A DNA stretch of 64,000 nucleotides from the NCBI RefSeq assembly GCF_007754425.1, contig NZ_CP037452.1, positions 4,315,164 through 4,379,163 of the forward strand. The letters are read 5' to 3'. The translations under genes were made by a program, and so were the position numbers. The stretch comes from Gimesia fumaroli (GTDB lineage: Bacteria > Planctomycetota > Planctomycetia > Planctomycetales > Planctomycetaceae). Each line of letters begins with the position of its first letter. Position 1 is the stretch's first letter. Below, piece by piece: positions 1-11,410 of the stretch. The notes beneath the pieces were generated by a model. It had not been told where the DNA came from and did no database searches. It saw only the letters and a list, made by a program, of their open reading frames with translations.

Positions 1-3000
1 AAGACTGACGGTGATGTCGATAGATGTCTGACCGGCGGTGATGGCGTAAGGCTGGCTGCTGATGGCGGTATAGTCTGAACCGGCGGTCGCGGTGCCATCC
101 AGTGTAGAGACATCGAAGGTGACGGCATCTGTCGCTTTTGTAGCGAGAGAAACCGTGAAGGTGGCGGTGCTGGCGGTTTCATCCACGGTGACATCAGACA
201 CGCTGAGACCGGTGGTTTCCGTGTCGGTGATTGTGACGACGGCGGTGTCATCACCACCGAAGAAGGTTGCCCAGCCACCGCCAGCGTTCGCACTGAGATC
301 GGAAAGACTGATCGTAAAGGTTTCGTCTTCTTCGACCAAGAGGTCGCGATAGAGGGGAACGTCGATGGCCACTGACGTTTCGCCGGCGGGGATCGTGACC
401 AGGTAATCCGTCAGAGTGAAGTAATCGGCAGCCCCGGCGGTATCGGAGACATCGCCTGTATTGACCAGCATAGAAAGGTCAACCAGAGTTGACTGTGGGA
501 TTGAAACGGTAACGTGCGCGACTTCGTCGCCTTCGTTAACAGTAACGTCTTCGATGGTAACGGGGAGAGGAGTTCTGCCACTATCGTATATTGTTGCATA
601 ATTATTCGACTGATCGATGGGGAGCGGCGTTCCGGTTAACTGTGTCAGTTCCAGATAAAAGATTTCATCGAGTTCAGGGATAGAGTCGCCCATAAGGTAT
701 ACAGTGATGAACTGTTCTTCTCCCGCATTCCCCTGGAAATTGATCGTGCCTGATGCTCCATAATAATCTTCGCCCGCGACTGCAGTTCCATCAACAGTAG
801 TATAGCTGAATGATGCACCATTAACCACGGTCTGACTTAAGACGACTTTGAACAACACTTCCTCAAGAGGTGCTTCCAGATCATAAAGAGATTTGATGAT
901 GTAGATGCTTGGACTACTGGAGTCGTCATCATTCAGGATATCAACGACGGCGCTCTCGCTGGTCAGAGAGACGTTCTGTAGAAGCTCTTCTCTGACTTTC
1001 TCATCAAGTAGTGTATCTCCGATTGCCAAGTCACTGAAGTTGATGGCAAATGACTCGTCTGGTTCGACATAAACATCATTTAAAAGAGTGATTGTAATCG
1101 TCTCGGTTTCGTTGGCATTACCGGTAAAAGTAAGCGTGCCAGCGTCGGCGGTGTAATCTATGCCGTCCAGTGCATCGATATCCGCCGTAACCCAGTCTAC
1201 CGTCAGACCTCCGGTAACAGCTTTGTCTAAAGTGACGACAAGTGTGGCAGTCGAATTATTTTCGGAAAACTGCAGCCCAGAGAACGAGAGTGTTGCCTGA
1301 TCATCATTGGCAATCGTGCCAATGCCCTGCGCTTTGGCAATGGTTCCCATGGAGGCGTTTTCAATTTGGACGGTGAATTCTTCGTCGAGTTCTACAATGT
1401 CATCTTTGTTGATTGTGACACTGACGGTCTGAGTTTGGGTGTCAGTTCCCGGATCGGCGGCTGCAAACGTGAGCGTGATTGGTGTCGTGATGGCGACGTA
1501 GTCACCACCGCCTAATGTGGTGGGGTCTGTGAGTGTGCGGAAATCGATTGTTGCCGCGCTTGTCAGATCAGCACCAGAACGGGTGACGGTGAACGTCATG
1601 ACCTTGGTTCCCACACCGTTCCCTTCGGTAAGAATGACATCGTTGATCGAGAATTCTTCCGCATTTGCAGAGATCGTGGCCTCACCCTGATTATCAGAAA
1701 TCGTGACACTCTTTGTTGCGGCAGACGCGTTGGTCAGATTGACATAGAAGCTCTCGGCGGCTTCCAGAATCTGATCAGCCTGCAGGTCCACGGTAATCGT
1801 TTGAGTTTCTCCATTATTGCCGGCAAAGGTGAGTGTCCCTGAATCGGCGAAGTAGTCGTCAATTTCATTAGCAGTATTATCGACGGTCGACCAGTCCACG
1901 GTGACCGATTCACCTACTTGCCCGCTGAGTGTTACCGTGAAAGTGGCTGTGCCATTTCCTTCATTGACAGAAATATCATTGATAGCCAGAGATGCACTGT
2001 CGTCATCGGTGATTGTGGCAACTCCCTGTGCATCAGAGATGCCAACACTTTGACCGGAACTTTGCGCGTTCGTCAAGTTGACTAAGAATTGTTCCGCGGA
2101 TTCAACGTCCGTATCCTGAGGTAACGTAATGCTGATTTTTATTTCTTGGCCGGCAGTTCCGGTGAAGTTCAGAGTACCAGAATCTGGAGTGTAATCTGCA
2201 CCCTGGGTTGCTGTGTCGTTAGCGGTGGACCAGTCAACAGAGACACCGGAATCGACGGTTTTGTTTAGGGATACCGTGAATTCCGCAATGCCCGCGGCTT
2301 CGTTTACGGTAATGTCATTGATTGAGAACGAAGCACTGTCATCATCGTTAATCGTCGCTTCGCCTTGTGAATCACCAAGCATCAGGTCGGGCGAACTGAG
2401 AGAAAGCCCGGAAAGATTAACGTAGAAGTTTTCAGTCGACTCTGATTTTTGATCGTTATTGATCAAGATAGTGATGGCTAACGTTTCCACTCCCATGGGA
2501 GTGTCGGCGTTTCCGAAAAAGACCAGGGTTCCTGAATTGGCAAGATAGTCTCCATCGCTGGTTGTGGCTGTGGAATCGGCCGTGGTGTAATCAATGCTAA
2601 AGACTTGTCCGATTTGATGACTGACCGAGACATAAAACGTTGCCGTACCCGCGTCTTCATCGACTGTGGCATCGCTGATGGAGATTGTAGCGACGTCGTC
2701 ATTTTGGATTGTTCCCGTCGCCGTATCATCTGCCAGAGTGACTTTCATGGAATCACTGACACCATCAATCCGAGGGTCTGTCAGGGCTGCCGTGAAGTCT
2801 TCATCACTCTCAATAGATAGATCCGCATTGACGGTGACAGGCACCAGAACACTTGTGGAACCAGCAGCAATTGTAACAACCTGATTTGCGATGGCCATGA
2901 AGTCTGCACTGTCAGCTGTTCCATAAGCCGTGTTCAAGACGACCGTGATATCCTTGTCGGCAACTCGATCCAGTGAGATCTCAAAATCAAAGCCACCATC

Positions 3001-6000
3001 TTCAGCTGCGGCAACATCGGCAATACTGATGTTTGCAGCGGGCTCATCGTCCGTAATGGTTGCAACCCCGGTACTGTCAGCAATCGTTAAGAGGGGGGCC
3101 GCTGTGATACCGGCATACAAAACATTCGAAAGTTCTGCTGAAAACGTTTGCGTTAATTCGACGATATTATCATCAATGATATTAACGGTGATTGTCTGAG
3201 TTTCATTGACACTACCAGAGAAGACAAGCGTCCCTGTCATGCCGGATAATCGTTGATAGTCGTTGTTTACTAATGCAGTGTTATCGTTGATCGAGAAGTC
3301 AACGGTTAGACCATCCTGCACCGCCTGATCTAAGGTCACCGTGAACGTGGCTGTTCCTGCATTCTCATTGACGCTGACATCGTCAATGGACAGGTTGGCG
3401 CTGTCATTGTTCTGAATGGTGGCGGTGGCCTGAGTCTGTGCGAGTGTGACATCGCCATCGGCTACGAGGCTACTAAGATTCACCAGCAGGGCTTCATCCA
3501 GTTCCACAACGTTGTCGTCAGCAATCATGATGGTAATGGTCTGGGTTTCGCCAGCTGTTCCGGTGAAGTTGAGTGTCCCGGAACCGGCCGTGTAATCGGA
3601 ACCAGCGGCAGCCGTCCCGTCTACGGTCGACCAGTCAACACTGACACCGCTCTGAACGGCCTGATCTAAGGTCACCGTGATCGTGGCTGTTCCTGCATTC
3701 TCATTGACGCTGACATCGGCGATGGACAGACTGGCGCTGTCATTGTCGGTAATGGTGGCGGTGGCCTGCGTTTGCGCGAGTGTCACGTCTCCACTGGCTA
3801 CGAGACTACCAAGATTGATTCGCAGCGTTTCATCCAGTTCCACGATACCGTCATCCGCAATCATGATGGTAATGGTCTGGGTTTCGCCAGCTGTTCCGGT
3901 GAAGTTGAGTGTCCCGGAACCGGCCGTGTAATCGGAACCAGCGGCAGCCGTCCCGTCAGCAGTCGACCAGTCAACACTGACACCGCTTTGTACGGCCTGA
4001 TCTGAGGTCACCGTGAAGGTAACTGTTCCTGCATCCTCGTCAACAGTTTGGTTTCCAATCGACAGTGTCGCGATCTCATTGTCGGTAATGGTGGCGGTGG
4101 CCTGCGTTTGCGCGAGTGTCACGTCTCCACTGGCTACGAGACTACCGAGGTTGACCAGCAGCGTTTCATCCAGTTCCACGACACCGTCGTCCGCAATCGT
4201 GATGGTAATTGTCTGGGTTTCGCCGGCTGTTCCGGTGAAGTTGAGTGTCCCGGAACTGGCAGTGTAATCGGAACCAGCGGCAGCCGTCCCGTCAGCAGTT
4301 GACCAGTCAACACTGACACCGCTCTGAACGGCCTGATCTAAGGTCACCGTGAATGTAACTGTTCCGGCATCCTCGTCAACGGTTTGGTTTCCAATCGACA
4401 GTGTCGCGCTCTCATTGTCGGTAATGGTGGCGGTGGCCTGGCTTTGTGTGAGGGTCACGCTTGCGTTGTTACTCAGGTTAGTAAGAATGACCAGCAAGGT
4501 TTCGTCCAATTCGACTATTGAGTCATCACTTAAAGTCACCGTGATAGTTTGAGTTTCATTATCGACATTTCCTGCGAAATATAAGGTTCCACTTGTTGAT
4601 GTATAGTCAGAACCGTCTTCTGCAGTACCATCAGCTGTTGCAAACTCTACGGAAAACGCACTTCCAATTGCCACAGTGGATGTAACAGAAAAAGTAACAC
4701 TGTTTGCCGTTTCATCAACAACCACATTCGAAATAGACAGGTCAGTACCATCGTCATTCATTACAGTCGCTGTAGCCTGTGTCTGGACCAACGTAACATT
4801 ACCATTCGCAATTAAATCACTTAGGTTCACCAGGAATGTTTCATCGAGTTCGACATCACTGTCATCAGCAATCGTGATGGTAATGGTCTCTGTTTCGCCG
4901 GCTGTTCCGGTGAAGTTGAGTGCCCCTGAGCCAGCCGTATAATCTGTACCTGCAATAGCAGTGTTGTCAGAGGTTGCCCAGTCGACAGAAACACCTCCTT
5001 GTACTGCTTCGTCCAGTGTTACTGTGAATGTTGCGGTCCCCTCACTTTCATTGAAAGAAATATCAGCGATTGACAGACTTGCGCTGTCTTCATCTGTGAT
5101 AGTAAGAGTCGCCTGATTCTGCACCAGCGTAACATTACCATTGGCAACAAGATTCTCGAGATTGACCAGAATCGTTTCATTCAGTTCTACAATGCTGTCA
5201 TCTGTGAGGGTCACTGTAATGGTTTGAATTTCACCCATTGTTCCAGTGAAATTAAGAGTACCGGAGCCGGCTGTGTAATCGGAACCAGCGACAGCAGTAC
5301 CATCAGCAGTTGACCAGTCAACGTACACTCCCCCCTGCACTGCCTGATCCAGTGATACCGTGAGTGTTGCGGTTCCCGCATCTTCGTCGACGCTAAGATT
5401 GTCAATCGATAGAGTGGCACTATCATTATCTGTCATCGTTGCCGTGGCTTGAGACTGTGTCAGAGTGACATCTCCAGCAGCAGTTAGACTACTCAAGTTG
5501 ACTAGAAACGTTTCATCAGACTCGACAACCATATCATCGTTCAGTGTCACAGTAATCGTTTGAGTTTCTCCGACGGTTCCCGTAAAGTTGAGTGTGCCTG
5601 AATCGGCTGTATAGTCGCTTCCAGCAGTCGCCGTACCATCGGCGGTCGACCAGTCGACGCTGACGCCATTCTGTACGGTCTGGTCCAGAGTTAATGTGAA
5701 AGTTGTGGTCCCCGCGTCTTCGTCAACAGTTCGATCACTAATCGATAGCGTAGCACTATCATTATCAGTGATTGATATTTCGCCCTGGGAATCTGCGAAG
5801 CCAATATTCCGGTTTCCTGGAACTGTGATACCTGTGAGATTCACAAACAGACTTTCGAGGCCTTCAACTGTCGTATCGTCATTAATCGTCACTGTGATCG
5901 TTTGTGTTTCATTCGCCGTGCCCGCAAAAGTTAATTGACCGGCTGCCAGTGTGTAGTCGCTGCCCATGGTTGCTGTGCTGGCCTGGGCGGAATAATCTAC

Positions 6001-9000
6001 CGTGAAGCCGGCATCAACGCTGTTGTCCAGAGTGACTGTGAGTGTTGCAGTGCCATCGGATTCATTAACACTGATGTTGTCGATAGACAAGGAAGCCGTG
6101 TCGTTGTCCAAGATTGTGCTGGCTCCAGTTCCATCTCCGATGTTGACCCTTGTGGTATTCGTGGCGCCATTGTATTTAGGATCGGAAAGTACCACGGTGA
6201 AGGTTTCGTCGTCTTCCACCAGACTATCATCGGTGATATTCACGGTGACAGTCGCTGAAGTCTGTCCGGCAACAATCGTGACCAGCTGATTGCTGATCGG
6301 AGTCAGGTCCCCTGCATCGGCGGTGCCATACGCAGTACTGGCCAGGACGGTCACGTTCTGGTCCGTGGCGTGGTCAATGCTTACGGTAAAGGTGAAAGTG
6401 CCGTCTTCGTTAACACTGATGTCATTGACAGAAAACAGCTCGCGATTGTTGATATGAATGTCGCTGATTCCCGAGACAGCGGTATGGGCATCCATCTGGG
6501 CCGTCAACGGGTTGCCGGAAGTCCCAATCGAACCGGCGGCCGCCAGAGCAGCGGTGCCAGCGATGATGTCGATATAAGTGTCATCATTGTCCAGGATCGC
6601 GCCGGACGTCGAATCAATGGTCACGTTTCCTGTCGTAGAGATGCGTGTCAACGAGATATCACCGTCTGCATCCACATCGATATCCCCGCTGCCTGTCATA
6701 AAGGAAGTGGTATTGTTCATAGACAGCGTACCAACATTGCTGGCATTGGAGTAATTCACATCGACCGCAATATCTCCTGAAGTCGAGGTAATCGCGCTGT
6801 TGGTACTGATGAAGAAATTACCATCCGAGACAACAGAAATATCGCCTGCAACACTGCTCGTATTGACCTGACCACTCGCATAAATGCCCTGGTTGTAGGA
6901 AGCTCCTGCGCCCGCGGTGCCGTGTACGCTGATATCGGCAGCGTCGACTCCAGTCCCCATTGAAGAGATGGTCGTGGCCGATCCCAGCACAATCCCTATA
7001 TTGTCGCTTCCGGCTACATCCCCTTGCCCCACACCGGCAATGGAAATGTCACCATCAACACTTGTTAGAGAAAGTGCCCCAGTCTGGACACCGCGCACGA
7101 TGCTGGATCCAACTCCCCCTGTCCCGTCCAGGGAGATCGTGGCTGCATTGACGCCGGTACCAGTCGAATGGATGTCAATGTTATCAAGATAAAGCCCGTT
7201 GTTCAAAATTCCTGCTCCATCACCGCCCCCCTGCCCCGTCAGTGAAATCGCACCATCAACACTCTCAATCGAAGTAATAATTGCCAGGATCCCATGCTGA
7301 TTCGAAGCACCGGTTCCTGCGATTCCATTCAGAGTGATCGTTCCCGCAGACACACCGGTTGCGGTGGAACTGATTGTTGTACCGTCATGTAAATATATTC
7401 CTTCTTTATTTTCTCCGTAGCCGGTTAATAGGATCGTCCCAGTCCCCGTGGATTGAATTGTGGCGTTATTCGCTTCGATACCGCTGAAGGTACCTGTAGC
7501 GGTCCCGCCGTTATTGGCGAGGAGCGTGATGCCACCGTCCACGGTGGTCAGACTGCTGCCGGAGTTGAGCAGAATATTTTTGCTGGTGGTGAGAGAGATT
7601 GCGCCTGTCGAAGACGAAATGCCGCTGCTGACAGTAATTGTCTGCGCGGCAACCGTCAGATCATTGGCTCCCATGGCCGTGGCATTGGTCAGGAACGTCA
7701 CATCATCGTCACTGTCGCCGGTAATAGTGAAGTCGGCTGCATTCAGACTGTCGAGCCCTATGACGTTGATCGCATCAGCGCCACTGCCGGAACCGGTCAG
7801 GAGACTGACGGCAGCAACCGTATTCACAAAGGTGACCGCAGCGCCTAAAGTGGAGTCAATGCTGGAAAGCCCGTCGCTGCTGGTGCCGGTGTCGGACAGC
7901 GTGACGGTCTCTGCACCGCCCAGGAAATCAAACACCCGATTAGTGACATCCAGATTGTCGGCGAGCGAACCGGTGCTTATATAATTGATCAGCTGACCAT
8001 CGATCGAGATTGTGCCTGAAGTCTCACTGTTCAAGGTATGAGAGACGGTCGTCAGCGAGCCAGCATAGCTGCCCGATTCGAGTACAACCGAACCTCCATC
8101 GGCTGCGCCATCAAAGTTGATATTACCGAAGGGGAACGGGAGACCGTTACTCAGATCCACCGTGAAGGTATCATCCCCCGCGCCGCCGTTGATATTGAGT
8201 TCCATCACATTGGTCAGGAGATCCGAAAATGCGAGAGAAGCACCGTTCCAGACTTCCAGTGTCACACCATCTGCATTCATCTGTACCTGAAAGTCATCCG
8301 CATCGGCTGTGCCATCAATCTTGACACTGTCGTCATCAATGATTGTGGCTACCCCTTGAGAGTCTGCCAGTGTGATAGTACCACTGGTGACCAGATTACT
8401 CAGATTGACGAGAAACGTTTCATCGGACTCGACGATGAAATCATCAACGAGACTCACTGTGATCGTTTGTGTTTCACCAGCCGAACTACCGGTAAAGTTC
8501 AACGTACCGGACGCAGCAGTATAGTCTGATCCAGCAGTGGCGGTCCCGTCGGCTGTCGCATAATCGACAGAAAAGGCGCTGCCTGCGGCCAGACTGGATG
8601 TGACGCTAAACGTCGCGGTTCCGGCATCTTCATCAACGGTGACATCAGAAATCGAAAGGGTACTGTCGGCATTGATTTTCTCGACCCGATACGCTTCGGC
8701 GAGCACATAACCATCCGTCTGATCATCGGAAATGGTCACAGTGATCGTACCGTTTGCAGCAATTTGAAAGTAACCCAGGTCCTGCCAATAGACCCCATCG
8801 TCAAACAGATCGTGTTCCAGTACTTGTTCATTAACGGACATGGAAACATCCCCCCCCACGATTCCTGAAATCGTGACCGGCATGTTTGTTGCCCCTCCGT
8901 TTGGTTCCGGCACCCAGGTTCCTGAGACCCGATAGGTTCCGGCCAAAAGATTTGAGAATGCCCAGGACGATGTATTCTGCCCCGTGCCTCCAACCCCATC

Positions 9001-10311
9001 TACATAAGAATAATCGCCTTGATAAAAGGTGGGGTTGCCGCTCGCGCTGATCCAGGTGCCTGTCTGACTGAATCCGGCATCGCCATTGTCAATGATTTTG
9101 AGATAGTCATCATTGACGATTGTTCCCGTTGCCTGAGAATCCACCAGGCCAACGATCAGACCGGTTGCCTGCACGTTCGAGAGATTGACCAGAAATGCTT
9201 CATCCGATTCCTGTGTGGTATCATCACTGATATTAACCGTAATCGTTTGTGTTTCACCAGCCGAACTACCGGTAAAGTTCAACGTACCGGACGCAGCAGT
9301 ATAGTCTGATCCAGCAGTGGCGGTCCCGTCGGCTGTCGCATAATCGACAGAAAAGGCGCTGCCTGCGGCCAGACTGGATGTGACGCTAAACGTCGCGGTT
9401 CCGGCATCTTCATCAACGGTGACATCAGAAATCGAAAGGGTACTGTCGGCATTGATTTTCTCGACCCGATACGCTTCGGCGAGCACATAACCATCCGTCT
9501 GATCATCGGAAATGGTCACAGTGATCGTACCGTTTGCAGCAATTTGAAAGTAACCCAGGTCCTGCCAATAGACCCCATCGTCAAACAGATCGTGTTCCAG
9601 TACTTGTTCATTAACGGACATGGAAACATCGCCCCCCACGATTCCTGAAATCGTGACCGGCATGTTTGTTGCCCCTCCGTTTGGTTCCGGCACCCAGGTT
9701 CCTGAGACCCGATAGGTTCCGGCCAAAAGATTTGAGAATGCCCAGGACGATGTATTCTGCCCCGTGCCTCCAACCCCATCTACATAAGAATAATCGCCTT
9801 GATAAAAGGTGGGGTTACCGCTCGCGCTGATCCAGGTGCCTGTCTGACTGAATCCGGCATCGCCATTGTCAATGATTTTGAGATAGTCATCATTGACGAT
9901 TGTTCCCGTTGCCTGAGAATCCACCAGGCCAACGATCAGACCGGTTGCCTGCACGTTCGAGAGATTGACCAGAAATGCTTCATCCGATTCCTGTGTGGTA
10001 TCATCACTGATATTAACCATAATCGTTTGTGTTTCACCAGCCGAACTACCGGTAAAGTTCAACGTACCGGACGCAGCAGTATAGTCTGATCCAGCAGTGG
10101 CGGTCCCGTCGGCTGTCGCATAATCGACAGAAAAGGCGCTGCCTGCGGCCAGACTGGATGTGACGCTAAACGTCGCGGTTCCGGCATCTTCATCAACGGT
10201 GACATCAGAAATCGAAAGCTCGCTGATTTTCTCGACCCGATATGCTTCCGCAAGCACGTAACCGTCGGTCTGATTATCGGAAATCGTTACTGTAATTGTG
10301 CCATTGCTGAA
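1..10311 (-). CDS. Giant Calx-beta repeat surface protein, main part (C-terminus beyond the window, N-terminus frameshifted)
   Basis: The minus strand is one open frame of about 3,430 codons that leaves the left edge without a stop; I checked it at about eight points between 1 and 10320 and did not translate every codon. It encodes Calx-beta-type units of about 112 residues with the pattern VDYATADGTA..GSDYTA.SGTLNFTG followed by QTITV.I.DD and E.DE.F.VNL: three near 8460-10250 and roughly 18 from 6420 to 1. Between them, 6430-8330 codes for a Gly/Ser/Thr-rich region with recurring TISSTGTG and ISLTG strings, probably a beta-helix. Golvesin-like modules sit in the 780-bp repeats. Calx-beta arrays are known in calcium-binding, cell-surface adhesion proteins, and that is the inferred role. 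The frame differs from that of the start region (10274-10804), see there. No catalytic domain is seen. Confidence 0.85.
3541..4548 (-). repeat. 336-bp Calx-beta tandem repeats, homogenised block
   Basis: The string ctgggtttcgcc recurs at 3541, 3877 and 4213, an exact 336-bp (112-codon) period. Large parts of the units are base-for-base the same, for example the stretch ending in gcagccgtcccgtc. Neighbouring units up to about 6400 and down to 1 keep the spacing (about 333-345 bp) but are much more diverged. The third copy decays after about 4480. Confidence 0.8.
8461..10020 (-). repeat. Two near-identical 780-bp in-frame tandem repeats (Calx-beta plus golvesin-like module)
   Basis: Copies 8461-9240 and 9241-10020 differ at only four positions that I can find (8461/9241 g-a, 8851/9631 c-g, 9037/9817 g-a, 9239/10019 g-a), about 99.5% identity. 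A third, more diverged copy, 10021 to about 10640, has a 9-base in-frame loss near 10218 and the 8-base loss near 10305. Each unit codes for 260 residues. The near identity implies recent duplication or gene conversion, and such repeats are prone to copy-number change and to misassembly. Confidence 0.9.
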
Positions 10312-10804
10312 AATAGCCCAGATCCTGCCAATAGAAACCGTCATCAAACAGATCGTGTTCCAGTACTTGTTCATTAACGGACATGGAAACATCGCCCCCC
10401 ACAATTCCTGAAATCGTGACCGGCATGTTTGTTGCCCCTCCGTTTGGTTCCGGCACCCAGGTTCCTGAGACCCGATAGGTTCCGGCCGAAAGATTTGAGA
10501 ATGCCCAGGACGATGTATTCTGCCCCGTGCCTCCAACCCCATCTACATAAGAATAATCGCCTTGATAAAAGGTGGGGTTGCCGCTCGCGCTGATCCAGGT
10601 GCCTGTCTGACTGAATCCCGTATCGCCATTGTCAATGATCTGTGCCGTTAAAAGTGTCCGGTCTTCCAGGCGATCTACAGTTGTGAGTCGGTTTTGCTGG
10701 ATGGCTTGCCACCGTTTTCGAATGGCACGTCGCGCGCGGGAATTGTAGCGAGGGCGGCGACGAATACGGGAAACCAAAGAACTGAGCCAATTGGATATGA
10801 GCAC
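10274..10804 (-). CDS. N-terminal fragment of the giant Calx-beta protein, cut off by a frameshift
   Basis: The start is GTG at 10804, preceded by GAGGAG with a six-base gap. The first 50 residues are very basic (RIRRRPRYNSRARRAIRKR) and lead to VDRLEDRTLLTA, the N-terminal motif of many exported planctomycete giant proteins. A golvesin-like beta-sandwich follows (IIDNGDTGFSQTGTW, then AGTYRVSGTWVPEPNGG). At about 10303-10311 eight bases are missing relative to the two downstream copies of the module, so the frame runs to a stop at 10274 after YFQQWHNYSNDFR. In the other frame the expected NGTITVTISDNQTDG continues directly into the main gene. This is either a real inactivating or phase-variable mutation or an assembly error in a repeat. 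Confidence 0.8.
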   Translation of the reverse strand: MLISNWLSSLVSRIRRRPRYNSRARRAIRKRWQAIQQNRLTTVDRLEDRTLLTAQIIDNGDTGFSQTGTWISASGNPTFYQGDYSYVDGVGGTGQNTSSWAFSNLSAGTYRVSGTWVPEPNGGATNMPVTISGIVGGDVSMSVNEQVLEHDLFDDGFYWQDLGYFQQWHNYSNDFR

Positions 10805-11368
10805 GGTGAACTCCTCTCAACCGAATGTAAATCTATTGCTGCTTCACTGTGGACAACAAATGAATGGCAATGCGAATCAGTACATAAACACTGCGGATAT
10901 CACCTATCCATATTGTCAATTTAGTGACAGCGGCATGGTTTTATGTACAAAAACAGAAGGAGGAGAATACCGTACGAATTTCGAATTATCTATACAAATT
11001 CAATGAAAATGAGATATTAATAGTAATCAAACGTAAATGATAAAATAGGAAACATCTACTTAAACTTGTACGTCTGGACCAGTCTTCTGGTGAAAAATCA
11101 ATATGCCACTGTTTCAAGTCGAGTTTCTGCTCAGCCTTGACCGTCTATTATGTTGATAAGAGGTTGTTCATCAACTTGGTTTCATTGCGAGCGTTCCAAT
11201 CGAAGAAACGCATTGATAACTGGTACCAAAAATGGTACCTAAACCCGCATCCATTCACCCACCAGCAAGTTACCAGCCACTCATTAAGAAGTAGAGTAGA
11301 CACTATAATTCAGCTTGTATTTCGTGGTTGGTATCTGGTGAGTGATTGGTGGTTGACGATTTTCTAGA
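10805..11368. other. Intergenic region upstream of the giant gene, no convincing gene
   Basis: This stretch is AT-rich and holds the leader and presumably the promoter of the minus-strand giant gene. A minus-strand TTGACA lies at 10919-10914, but I see no good -10 box at the right distance. Two GGTACC palindromes, at 11222-11227 and 11234-11239, frame a short A-rich spacer. Short open frames here have no recognisable content. The right part would be the end of an integrated element if the tRNA fragment at 11369 is an attachment site. Confidence 0.5.
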
Positions 11369-11410
11369 CTTTTAATCCGTAGGTCCAGGGTTCAAGTCCC
11401 TGCGCCCTCA
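11369..11410 (+). pseudogene. 3' half of a tRNA-Lys(TTT) gene, probable attachment-site remnant
   Basis: From 11369 the sequence reads as tRNA positions 32-73: anticodon loop CTTTTAA (anticodon TTT), five bases of the 3' anticodon stem, variable region AGGTC, T-arm CAGGG-TTCAAGT-CCCTG (perfect 5-bp stem), acceptor strand CGCCCTC and discriminator A. Upstream there is no matching 5' acceptor GAGGGCG, no D-arm, and the bases before the loop do not pair with TCCGT. A clean 3' half is what tyrosine-recombinase integration into a tRNA gene leaves behind. The orientation puts the element to the left and the original chromosomal flank to the right. Confidence 0.7.

Noticed and set aside
1-10311. CRISPR-like reading of the regular repeats
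   Set aside because: The period (336 or 780 bp) keeps codon phase and translates to Calx-beta units; no short repeat-spacer pattern.
10891-10919. Promoter for the giant gene based on TTGACA on the minus strand
   Set aside because: No acceptable -10 box at 16-18 bases.
11222-11239. Twin GGTACC palindromes as an attachment core
   Set aside because: Too short and separate from the tRNA fragment, with no second copy found.
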